Below the pieces are notes generated by a model that was not told the DNA's origin, searched no databases, and worked only from the letters and a program-made list of their open reading frames with translations. The position numbers were made by a program, and so were the translations under genes. This document shows positions 34,916 through 42,094 of a DNA stretch of 64,000 bases, in pieces. Numbering within the stretch: the first letter of the stretch is position 1; every line of letters starts with the position of its first letter. Source of the stretch: Oceanithermus desulfurans (GTDB lineage: Bacteria > Deinococcota > Deinococci > Deinococcales > Marinithermaceae); the NCBI RefSeq assembly GCF_014201675.1, contig NZ_JACHEZ010000002.1, positions 124,001-188,000 on the forward strand, written 5' to 3'.

Positions 34916-35692
34916 TTACGATACCTGCACCAGAAACTTGACGCCGATCGCTATCAACACGACGGCAACCAGCAAGGCGGTCACCTTCATCAACCTGGGG
35001 CTCCAGATCCGGTCCGTAAGCCACGCCACCAGCGAAACCCCGAACCAGATCGCCAGCGCCGTCGCCCACGTCGAGCCCGAAAACCCGGGCCCGTAGGCGT
35101 ACCCGGCCAGCACCGCGCCCACCGCCGCGGCGATCGCCCCAAAGGTACCGATCGCGTAGGCGACGGGCAGCTTGTGCCCCACGGCCCAGTTGTAAAGCGG
35201 TACGGCAAAGGGCTTGCCGCCTGCGGAGATGAGGCCGGTGAACAGGCCCGCCCCCAGAGCGATCGGGGCGATCCATCCGGGGTGCTCGGGCGCCGGTTTG
35301 CCCTCTCCGGGTTTAACGAGCAGCAGGCGCAGCCCCATGGCGATCGCATAGGCCCCGAGCACGCCAACCAGCACGCCCGCGGTCAGACCCTGGGCCCATA
35401 CCCGCCCCAAGGCGCCGCCGACGAGCCCACCCAAAACGGCGGCCCAGCCCTCCCACGAAGGGAAGCGGCCGAACGCGCCCCACAACCACCCCTCGCGCCG
35501 GATCAGGCCGTGGCTCAGCGCCGCGAGCAGCAGGACCAGCAAGTTCACCCGCACTGCGGCGTCGATGGGCAGATGCCCCATGGTGAGCAGCAGCAGCGTA
35601 ACGAAGACGCGGTCGATCCAGATGCGCAGCGACGAGGTCACGAAACCGACGATCAAAGCGATCCAAAGCAGCACGCTCCAGGAAATCAACAC
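34916..35692 (-). CDS. TauE/SafE-family permease
   Basis: 258 aa, eight membrane helices. The repeated half pattern GFVTSSLRIWIDRVF and GLFTGLISAGGKPFAVPLY resembles TauE/SafE (sulfite/organosulfonate exporter) proteins. GTG 35692 is preceded by AAGGAGGTGG and overlaps the glutaredoxin-like gene stop by 7 bp. Position inside an ArsR-controlled operon suggests export of a sulfur or arsenic-thiol compound; the substrate is inferred only. Confidence 0.82.
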   Translation of the reverse strand: MLISWSVLLWIALIVGFVTSSLRIWIDRVFVTLLLLTMGHLPIDAAVRVNLLVLLLAALSHGLIRREGWLWGAFGRFPSWEGWAAVLGGLVGGALGRVWAQGLTAGVLVGVLGAYAIAMGLRLLLVKPGEGKPAPEHPGWIAPIALGAGLFTGLISAGGKPFAVPLYNWAVGHKLPVAYAIGTFGAIAAAVGAVLAGYAYGPGFSGSTWATALAIWFGVSLVAWLTDRIWSPRLMKVTALLVAVVLIAIGVKFLVQVS

Positions 35693-35955
35693 GGGGCCAC
35701 CTCCTTCAGGCGGGCGGCCAGGCGGGCGGGGTCGAAACGGCATTCCGGAAACAGCTCGAAGACCCCCACCGGCTGCCCACAGACCAGAATGCCGGGTGAA
35801 GCCAGGATGCGGTGCTCCGCCGCGATGCGGGCGCCCTCGGGATCATCGAGCGGTAGCTCGCGAAAGGGCAGGCCCGCGCGCTTGAAGGCGCGGCGCACCC
35901 GCTCGCTGCGCCGGCAGCCGGGCGCGGTCAGGAGCACGACTTCGGGCGGGTTCAT
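35686..35955 (-). CDS. Glutaredoxin/thioredoxin-like protein with CxxS site
   Basis: 89 aa. VVLLTAPGCRRSERVRRAF gives a monothiol CRRS in the active-site position; LASPGILVCGQPVGVF gives the cis-Pro region. Two more cysteines (FPECRF and the terminal Cys) are present. Monothiol proteins of this type can handle glutathione- or bacillithiol-like adducts. Overlaps both neighbours in the ars operon. Confidence 0.75.
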   Translation of the reverse strand: MNPPEVVLLTAPGCRRSERVRRAFKRAGLPFRELPLDDPEGARIAAEHRILASPGILVCGQPVGVFELFPECRFDPARLAARLKEVAPC

Positions 35956-36302
35956 TCGAGCTCGTCGAAGACGACCTCGGCGTCTTCCAGTACCTTGCTT
36001 GCTGCCGCAAAACGTGCGATGTACACGGCCTCCAGCAGCGCTTCCCTGTCCAACCCGATCGCCCGGCCGCGGTGCGCCATGGCACGGGCGCAGCCCTCGG
36101 CCCCCAGGGCCACGGCGGCCGCCAGGTGAACGAGCACGCGGGTTCGCTCGTCCAGAGCTCCGCCCTCGGGTTTGGCGAACTGTTTGCCCATCAGGTGACT
36201 GGCGAAGAGGCCGGGGTCTTGCCGGTAAATCTTTTCCATCACCGGCGGGAGGGCGGATCCGAGGTTCTGTTGCATCATCGCAAAGGCCTTTTCCAGCTCC
36301 AT
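35952..36302 (-). CDS. AhpD/carboxymuconolactone-decarboxylase-like protein, one active-site Cys missing
   Basis: 116 aa, all-helical CMD fold (LDERTRVLVHLAAAVALGAEGCARAMAHRGRAIG). In AhpD-type enzymes this helix carries CxxC...H; here the second Cys is Ala (GCARA), leaving a single thiol. ATG 36302 has AAGGAG 7 nt upstream. It overlaps the glutaredoxin-like gene, so the redox-type proteins of this operon are translationally coupled. Confidence 0.8.
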   Translation of the reverse strand: MELEKAFAMMQQNLGSALPPVMEKIYRQDPGLFASHLMGKQFAKPEGGALDERTRVLVHLAAAVALGAEGCARAMAHRGRAIGLDREALLEAVYIARFAAASKVLEDAEVVFDELE

Positions 36303-36325
36303 CGTCAACTCCTTTTCACAAGCGG

Positions 36326-37321
36326 TTAGGCGACCGCCTGCTCACCAAAGAAACGCAAAACGGCGCCGGCCAGGTGAACGTAGCCAACGAGGGCCACGAT
36401 CTGCACGAGCGGCAGGATGGCCGCGGGCAGCGCCACGAGCGGGCTCATCGCGGTCACCGCGATCGCGATCGCGGTGCCGTTGTTCTTGCCGCTGGAAACG
36501 AAGGCCACCCCCATGTGTTCGCGGTAGCCCAACCCGAGCGCGCGATCGAGCCAGGTCGCCAGGCCCAGAATCAGTACCAGGTAGACGATGGAAGCGAGCA
36601 CCAGGGGCAGGAGTAGCGGCCATTTCAGCGTTAGCATCGCGCCTTTCAGCATGAAGATGAGCGCCACCAAGACCAGCATGGTGACCATGGTCACGACCCC
36701 GAGCCAGGGCTTCAAGCGGGCCAAGCCCGGAGTGCCGAAGCGGCCGAGCACTGCACGGCGGGTGAGGTCGCCCAGGAACATCGGCAGGATCAACACCCAG
36801 AACACCGTCGCGAGCAGGCCGGCCACCGGAACGGCGAGCCGGAAGCTGTGCGCCAGCGCGGTCAGGTAGAGCGGCAGGGCGAGCGGCAACACCAGGAAGT
36901 TGACGGCCTGGGTGACCGTGGCCACCTCGAGACTCCCTCCCACTAACCCGGTGTAGCCCACGGCCATCGAGGAGCCGGGGATGAGCATAACCAGGAAAAA
37001 GCCAAGGGCCAGCTCCGGGTTGGGAATGAAGATCCGCGCCAACAGGTAGGCCAGCAGCGGAGTGAGCAGGTAGTTGTAGGCCAGGCTGAGCCCCACCGGC
37101 TTCGGCTCCCGCGCCTCCTTGGGCAGCAATTCCAGGTTGAGGTTGATCATCATCGGGTAGATCATCAGGAAGACGAGCAACTGCGCCAGAACGCGCAGCG
37201 CGCCCTTCTGGGCCGTCACCCACCCCGCCCCGTTCGCGCCGGCCCACCAGCCCAGGGCGATGGCGAGCAGCGCGTAGAAGAGCAGCCGGCGCTTCAGGTG
37301 TTCAGCGACCTTCTGGCCCAT
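36326..37321 (-). CDS. BASS/ACR3-superfamily permease without cysteines
   Basis: 331 aa, about ten membrane helices, related to bile-acid:Na+ symporters and the ACR3 arsenite carriers (MLIPGSSMAVGYTGLVGGSLEVATVTQAV; VAFVSSGKNNGTAIAIAV). The essential cysteine of characterised ACR3 proteins is absent, and I find no Cys anywhere in the translation. It is in an ArsR operon, so arsenic annotation is tempting, but the substrate may be another anion. Confidence 0.8.
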   Translation of the reverse strand: MGQKVAEHLKRRLLFYALLAIALGWWAGANGAGWVTAQKGALRVLAQLLVFLMIYPMMINLNLELLPKEAREPKPVGLSLAYNYLLTPLLAYLLARIFIPNPELALGFFLVMLIPGSSMAVGYTGLVGGSLEVATVTQAVNFLVLPLALPLYLTALAHSFRLAVPVAGLLATVFWVLILPMFLGDLTRRAVLGRFGTPGLARLKPWLGVVTMVTMLVLVALIFMLKGAMLTLKWPLLLPLVLASIVYLVLILGLATWLDRALGLGYREHMGVAFVSSGKNNGTAIAIAVTAMSPLVALPAAILPLVQIVALVGYVHLAGAVLRFFGEQAVA

Positions 37322-37330
37322 CGCGCCTCC

Positions 37331-38365
37331 TTACCCCAGCACCGCATTGAACAGGTAGCCCATGCCGATGATGCCCGCGGCAACGACGGCGACGTAGACG
37401 GCGATCAGCTGCGGCTTGAGTACCCGGCGCAGGATGAGCATCTCCGGCAGCGAGAGGGCCACGACAGCCATCATGAAAGCGAGCAGCGTCCCCATGGCCA
37501 GCCCCTTGGCGTGCAGCGCTTCCACCAGCGGCAGCACCCCGGCCGCGCTCGAGTAGAGGGGGACGCCCAACAGCACCGCACCGAAGACCGCAAAGGGGTT
37601 GTCGGGTCCCGCCAAGCGAAGGAAGAAGCCCTCGGGCACCCAACCGTGAATCGCCGCGCCCAGCGCGATGCCCGCGACCAGGTAGGGCCAGACCTTGCCC
37701 ACGATGGTGCGCACCTCTTCGGCGGCAAAGGCCATGCGCTCGTCGAAGCTGGGGGCGCCGGCGCCCTCGCTGCGCTCGCCCAGCGGGATGGCGTAGACGA
37801 AGGGCTCCACCCAGCGCTCGAGCCCCATCCGCCCCAGGGCCCAGCCGGCCGCCACCGCGACGAGCAGACCCGCGGTCAGGTAGAGCGCCGCCACCTTCCA
37901 CCCGAAAAGCCCGACGAGCAGCACCAACGCTACCTCGTTCACCATCGGGCTGGCGATCAAAAAGGAGAGCGTCACCCCCAGCGGTACCCCCGCGGCCACG
38001 AAACCAATGAACGCCGGCACCGCGCTGCACGAGCAGAACGGCGTCACCACCCCCAGCGCCGCGGCCAAGGCGTTTCCCACGCCCTCGCGACGGACGCCCA
38101 AGAGCGCCTGGGTGCGCTCGACGCTGAAGTAGCTGCGCACCAGCGCCACCGCGTAGACGATGCCCACGAGCAGCAGCAGGATCTTGGTGGTGTCGTAGAG
38201 AAAGAAGTGAAGCGCCTCGGCCCAGCGGACCCCGGGGTCGAGGCGCAGCCCCCGCCACAGCAGCGCGTCCCAGAAAGGACGGTCGGCCCAGAGCGCCAGC
38301 CCCCACAGGAGCGCCGCGGGCAGCAGCTTCCACGACGCGTTCAGCCTGAAAGCCCGTAAGCTCAT
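37331..38365 (-). CDS. arsP: ArsP/DUF318-family permease
   Basis: 344 aa, eight to ten membrane helices. The motif TPFCSCSAVPAF is the hallmark of the ArsP/DUF318 permeases, some of which export trivalent organoarsenicals. A second conserved segment is GVPLYSSAAGVLPLVEAL. ATG 38365 overlaps the ArsR stop (ATGA), so it is the first structural gene of the operon. Organoarsenical specificity is inferred from the family. Confidence 0.87.
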   Translation of the reverse strand: MSLRAFRLNASWKLLPAALLWGLALWADRPFWDALLWRGLRLDPGVRWAEALHFFLYDTTKILLLLVGIVYAVALVRSYFSVERTQALLGVRREGVGNALAAALGVVTPFCSCSAVPAFIGFVAAGVPLGVTLSFLIASPMVNEVALVLLVGLFGWKVAALYLTAGLLVAVAAGWALGRMGLERWVEPFVYAIPLGERSEGAGAPSFDERMAFAAEEVRTIVGKVWPYLVAGIALGAAIHGWVPEGFFLRLAGPDNPFAVFGAVLLGVPLYSSAAGVLPLVEALHAKGLAMGTLLAFMMAVVALSLPEMLILRRVLKPQLIAVYVAVVAAGIIGMGYLFNAVLG

Positions 38366-38706
38366 TTCGTCTCCACCGCCCCTCGGCAGGCGCACTCGAC
38401 CTGCTTGTTTGGGTCCAGCCTCGGAACGCTCTGGCGCAGCGCCTCCAGCCGGGGCTCGTTCAGGCGGTAGTGCACCCAGCGCCCCCGCTTCTCCGCGAGC
38501 ACCAGCCCCGCCTCCTTGAGCACCCGCAGGTGGTGCGAGAGCAGGTTCTGGGGCAGGGGGTCTAGGTGCGCCTGGATCTCGCAGACGCAGTGCTCGCCGC
38601 GGCTCAGGACCTCGAGCACGCGCAGCCGCGTAGGGTCGGCCAGCGCCTTGAACGCCCGCGCCATTGTATCGATGTTTGTTGTATCAACATTTATCGATAT
38701 GTCCAC
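38362..38706 (-). CDS. arsR: ArsR-family metalloregulator
   Basis: 114 aa. Winged helix with the ArsR core ALADPTRLRVLEVL, the metal-site-like HCVCEIQAHL, and SHHLRVLKEAGLV; a Cys pair ends the protein (ECACRG). GTG 38706 lies 6 nt after TAAGCT (minus strand, 38713-38718). The first 13 codons coincide with a 33-bp inverted repeat (38667-38699), so the N-terminal sequence MDISINVDTTNIDT is probably shaped by an operator. An alternative start is ATG 38664. Confidence 0.9.
   Translation of the reverse strand: MDISINVDTTNIDTMARAFKALADPTRLRVLEVLSRGEHCVCEIQAHLDPLPQNLLSHHLRVLKEAGLVLAEKRGRWVHYRLNEPRLEALRQSVPRLDPNKQVECACRGAVETK
38667..38699. promoter_or_regulatory. Inverted-repeat operator inside the arsR start region
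   Basis: Arms TATCGATGTTTGTTG (38667-38681) and CAACATTTATCGATA (38685-38699) around TAT: 12 of 15 positions pair, including 7 terminal and 5 central. It is AT-rich, unlike its surroundings. It lies just downstream of the TAAGCT promoter, where a bound repressor would block elongation or open-complex formation. Confidence 0.75.
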
Positions 38707-38775
38707 GTCCCCAGCTTACCCCGACGCCGCCGCGCGCCGCAAGGGCGGCCGTGGAAGGCGCGCTCCAAAAAGCTT

Positions 38776-38798
38776 CCGCCCCCTGACGCAGGGGGCGG
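38776..38798 (-). terminator. Intrinsic terminator after tRNA-Thr
   Basis: CCGCCCCCTG and CAGGGGGCGG form the stem with a 3-nt loop; on the minus strand it is followed by AAGCTTTTT. It separates the tRNA from the ars operon. Confidence 0.8.
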
Positions 38799-38816
38799 CC
38801 TGTCCGTGTTCGGCTC

Positions 38817-38891
38817 TGGAGCCAGCGGCCGGATTTGAACCGGCGACCTACCGCTTACGAGGCGGTTGCTCTACCGCTGAGCTACGCTGGC
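38817..38891 (-). tRNA. tRNA-Thr(CGT)
   Basis: 75 nt including encoded CCA. Acceptor GCCAGCG pairs with CGCTGGC, followed by discriminator T and CCA. D-arm GCTC...GAGC; anticodon stem ACCGC/GCGGT with loop CTCGTAA (anticodon CGT, reads ACG); short variable loop; T-arm GCCGG TTCAAAT CCGGC. All stems pair. Confidence 0.97.
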
Positions 38892-38981
38892 GCGCAGCAA
38901 GCCTAAGTATAGGCAATCCCGCCGGGGGCTGTCCACAGAAGGGGCCGGGCGTCGCCCGGCCCCGTGCGCACCGCGCAGACG

Positions 38982-40130
38982 CTACTTGGGCTCGTTGGGC
39001 CAGGGACCCTTGATCCCCGGCGCCGCCCACTCCATGGTCTCGAGCTCGTGCTTGGTGAGCCGCAGCCCCGCGGGCACGCGCAGCCTGCCCTGGCGGTCCT
39101 TGATCGGCCCCTGGAAGGGGTCGGCGGCCAGCTCCACGTCGCTCATCAGCGCCAGCTCCTTCATGACCAGGTCGTAGACGCTGATCTCGCCGAAGACCGG
39201 ATGGTTGACCTTCTTCGCCTTGAGCGCAGGGACGAACTTGGGGTTCACCGGCTCGCCGAACTCGCCCCCCAGCTCCACCGCGCCCTGGGGCAGCAGCCAC
39301 CAGTAGTCCACGTCCTGCAGGTTCTTGTTGGTGTAGACGCCGGCGTAGACCTTGGCCAGGAAGTCGATGTAGATCTTCTCCCAGTGCACCAGCTGCCCGC
39401 TCACCACCTGGTCCGGCGCAAAGCGCTTCATCGGCGAGTAGTGGCTGAAGCTGGGCAGGCCCTTCTTGGCCGCCACCTGGATCACCGTTGGGGTGTCCTC
39501 GGTGAAGGCGAAGACGTCGGCCCCCTCGGCGATCAGCGCCTCGGTGGCCTCCTTGGCGGCGGCGGGGTTGTACCACTCGTAGATCCAGCGCACCAGCACC
39601 TCGGCGTCGGGGTTGACGGCGCGCACCCCCAGCGCGAAGGCGCTGATGTGGCGCTTCAGCTCTGGGATGGGGAAGGCGCCCACGTAGCCGACCTTGCCCG
39701 TCTTGGTCAGCGCCCCGGCCATCAGGCCGTTGAGGTAGTAGAGCTGGTAGAAGTCGGCCATGTAGGTGGCCACGTTGGGGGCGCGCTTGAAGCCGGTGGC
39801 GTGCGCGAAGATCACGTCCGGGTGCTTGCGCGCGGCCGCCAGCACGCTGTCCATGTAGCCGAAGCTGGTGGCGAAGATGACCTCGCACCCCTGCTTCACC
39901 AGCCGGTCGATGTAGGCCTCCGCCTGGGCCTCAGGCACGCTTTCCACGTACTGCGTCTCCAGCCAGGGCAGCGCCTTCTCCGCCGCGATGCGGCCCTGGT
40001 CGTGGGCGTGGCTCCAACCGTAGTCGCCCACCGGCCCCACGTAGATCCAGCACGCCTTGAGCTTGTCCCCCTGCGCGAAACCGAGCGCGCCCAGGAGCAC
40101 CACCAACAACGCCAAGAACCCTTTCCGCAT
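38982..40130 (-). CDS. BMP/PnrA-family ABC substrate-binding protein (nucleoside)
   Basis: 382 aa. Signal peptide MRKGFLALLVVLLGALGFAQ without a lipobox cysteine, so a soluble periplasmic form rather than the usual lipoprotein. The BMP core is clear: ACWIYVGPVGDYGWSHAHDQGR, GYMDSVLAAARKHPDV, GYVGAFPIPELKRHI, FAFTEDTPTV. These proteins capture nucleosides. Its permease and ATPase genes follow upstream on the same strand (40146-43587), making a complete importer. Confidence 0.93.
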   Translation of the reverse strand: MRKGFLALLVVLLGALGFAQGDKLKACWIYVGPVGDYGWSHAHDQGRIAAEKALPWLETQYVESVPEAQAEAYIDRLVKQGCEVIFATSFGYMDSVLAAARKHPDVIFAHATGFKRAPNVATYMADFYQLYYLNGLMAGALTKTGKVGYVGAFPIPELKRHISAFALGVRAVNPDAEVLVRWIYEWYNPAAAKEATEALIAEGADVFAFTEDTPTVIQVAAKKGLPSFSHYSPMKRFAPDQVVSGQLVHWEKIYIDFLAKVYAGVYTNKNLQDVDYWWLLPQGAVELGGEFGEPVNPKFVPALKAKKVNHPVFGEISVYDLVMKELALMSDVELAADPFQGPIKDRQGRLRVPAGLRLTKHELETMEWAAPGIKGPWPNEPK

Positions 40131-40145
40131 ACCCTTCCTCCTCGA

Positions 40146-41006
40146 CTACCTGCGTTCCCCCCGTACGTAGGGGATTCCCAGCGCCTCGGGGGCCCCCGAC
40201 GGACCCCGCCTGAGGGCGCTCAGGGACAGAACCACCACCACGAACAGGTAGGGCATCGCCTTGAGGAATTCGGGCGACACCGCCGCCTGCAAGCGGTAGG
40301 AGAGGTGGTAGAGCGCGCCGAACAGGAGCGCCGCGCCCACCGCCTTGAGCGGGTGCCAGGCCGCGAAGATGGCGAGCGCCACCGCGATCCAGCCCAGCCC
40401 CGAGGTGATGCCGTCGGCCCAGCTGGGCCGGTAGGCCAGCGAGAGGAAGGCCCCGGCCAGCCCGGCCATCGCCCCACCGAAGACGACCGCGCCGTAACGC
40501 ACCGCGTAGACGTTGATCCCCATGGCGTCCACGGTCTCGGGGTTCTCGCCGGCGCTGCGGAGGACCAGGCCGGCGAAGGTGTGGCGCAGGAAGAACCACA
40601 GCACCGCGGCCAGCACCAGCGCGGCCACGACGAAGCCGGTCTCGGGAAGCGGGTGCGCCAGCGGCGCGCCCTCGTAGGGCTTGCCCAAGAGGCCCGACAG
40701 GCCGAGGCCCAGCATGGTGAGCGCCAGGCCCGCCACGTACTGGTTGGCGCGCAGCGTGATCGAGGCGACCGCGAAGGGCAGCGCGATCAACGCCCCCACC
40801 AGCACCGCCGCGGCCAGCCCCAGGTAGGGGTTGCCGCTCGACTGCGCGACCGCGAAGGCGGCTAGCGCCCCCACGGCCATCATCCCCTCGACCCCCAGGT
40901 TGACGACCCCGCTGCGCTCGGCGTAGATCTCGCCCAGCCCCGCGAGCAAGATCGGGGTCCCGAAGGCGAGCGCCCGCACCAGCGTGGTCCAGATCCAGTC
41001 CTCCAT
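40146..41006 (-). CDS. Nucleoside ABC transporter permease (YufQ-like)
   Basis: 286 aa, eight to nine membrane helices. GLGEIYAERSGVVNLGVEGMMAVGAL is the signature of the smaller permease of BMP-type nucleoside transporters. ATG 41006 overlaps the stop of the larger permease (TGATG) and has AAGGAG 7 nt upstream; the TTG one codon earlier is less likely. Followed 15 bp later by the binding-protein gene. Confidence 0.9.
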   Translation of the reverse strand: MEDWIWTTLVRALAFGTPILLAGLGEIYAERSGVVNLGVEGMMAVGALAAFAVAQSSGNPYLGLAAAVLVGALIALPFAVASITLRANQYVAGLALTMLGLGLSGLLGKPYEGAPLAHPLPETGFVVAALVLAAVLWFFLRHTFAGLVLRSAGENPETVDAMGINVYAVRYGAVVFGGAMAGLAGAFLSLAYRPSWADGITSGLGWIAVALAIFAAWHPLKAVGAALLFGALYHLSYRLQAAVSPEFLKAMPYLFVVVVLSLSALRRGPSGAPEALGIPYVRGERR

Positions 41007-42094
41007 CAACGCTCCTTCCGCGCCGGGGCCCAGCGCACCCGGTAGTAGAGCAGGCGTTCGGTCGAGATCAGGAAGAAGAGGATCAGCCCGTTGAAGACGT
41101 CGGTGACCCGGAAGGGCATCTGCAGCGCGATCTTCATCACGTCACCGCTGGCGAAGACGAGGCCCATGAAGAGCGCGGTGAGCACCGCGCCCAGCGGGTT
41201 GCCGCGCGCCAGCCAGGCGACGATGATCGCGGTGTAGCCGTAGCCCAGTGAGATCTGGTAGGCCCCCAGCAGGCGGCCGTGCACCCCGGCCACCTCGCCC
41301 ACCCCGGCCAGCCCGGCCAGCCCGCCCGAGGCGAGCGCCACCCCGAAGACGACCCAGAAGACGGGCATGCGGGCGTAGCGGGCCGCCTCGGGGTTGTCAC
41401 CGGTGACCCGCACCGGGTAGCCCCAGGTGGTGCGCGCGAGCACGAACCAGGCCGCCCCCGCGAGCAGCAGCGCCAGCAGCAGCGTCGGCCAGTGCACGTA
41501 GGTACCGGGGATGAGCGGCAGCATCGCCGCGTCCGGAAAGCGGTCGCTGTAGGCGAAGCCGAAGGCGGTGCGGCCGCGCCAGGGCCCGTGGATCAACCAC
41601 TCCACCAGGTAGACGGCCACGTAGTTGAGCATCAGGGTGGTGAGCACGTCGTTCACGCCCAGGCGCAGCTTGAGCAGCGCCGGCGCCGCCGCCCAGAGCC
41701 CGCCCGCGGCGAAGCCCGCCAGGAACATCGCCGGCAGCTTGAGCGGATCGGGCAGGGGCACGAAGAGGGCCACCCCGGCGGCGGCCACCGCGCCAAGCAG
41801 CAGCTGACCCTCGGCGCCGATGTTCCAGAACTGACCGCGGAAGGCGAGGACCAGCCCCACGCCCGCGAGCAGCAGCGGGATCGCCCGGCGCACCCCCTCG
41901 GCGAAGCCGCTGGGGCTGAGCAGGGTTTCCACGAAGATCGTGCGGTAGGCCACCCAGGGGCTGACCCCGTAGGCCCAGAAGACCAGCCCCGCGACCAGAA
42001 AGGCCAGCACCAACGCCGCTGTAGAAACGGCCAGCACCCGCCCCGGCGGGGCGACGAGGTCCTTCTCGACGAGGAAGGGGCCGATCCGCCTCAC
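41006..42094 (-). CDS. Nucleoside ABC transporter permease (YufP-like)
   Basis: 362 aa, about ten membrane helices, including FRGQFWNIGAEGQLLLGAVAAA and AGGLWAAAPALLKLRLGVNDVLTTLMLNY in segments, both typical of the larger permease of this transporter type. GTG 42094 overlaps the ATPase stop (GTGA); an upstream in-frame GTG at 42115 is possible but buried in the ATPase gene. Confidence 0.9.
   Translation of the reverse strand: MRRIGPFLVEKDLVAPPGRVLAVSTAALVLAFLVAGLVFWAYGVSPWVAYRTIFVETLLSPSGFAEGVRRAIPLLLAGVGLVLAFRGQFWNIGAEGQLLLGAVAAAGVALFVPLPDPLKLPAMFLAGFAAGGLWAAAPALLKLRLGVNDVLTTLMLNYVAVYLVEWLIHGPWRGRTAFGFAYSDRFPDAAMLPLIPGTYVHWPTLLLALLLAGAAWFVLARTTWGYPVRVTGDNPEAARYARMPVFWVVFGVALASGGLAGLAGVGEVAGVHGRLLGAYQISLGYGYTAIIVAWLARGNPLGAVLTALFMGLVFASGDVMKIALQMPFRVTDVFNGLILFFLISTERLLYYRVRWAPARKER

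Noticed and set aside
38817-38891. tRNA-Thr as attachment site for an island carrying the ars operon
   Set aside because: The operon lies just beyond the tRNA 3' end, but I found no second copy of the tRNA 3' sequence at the operon's far side and no integrase, so integration is not supported.
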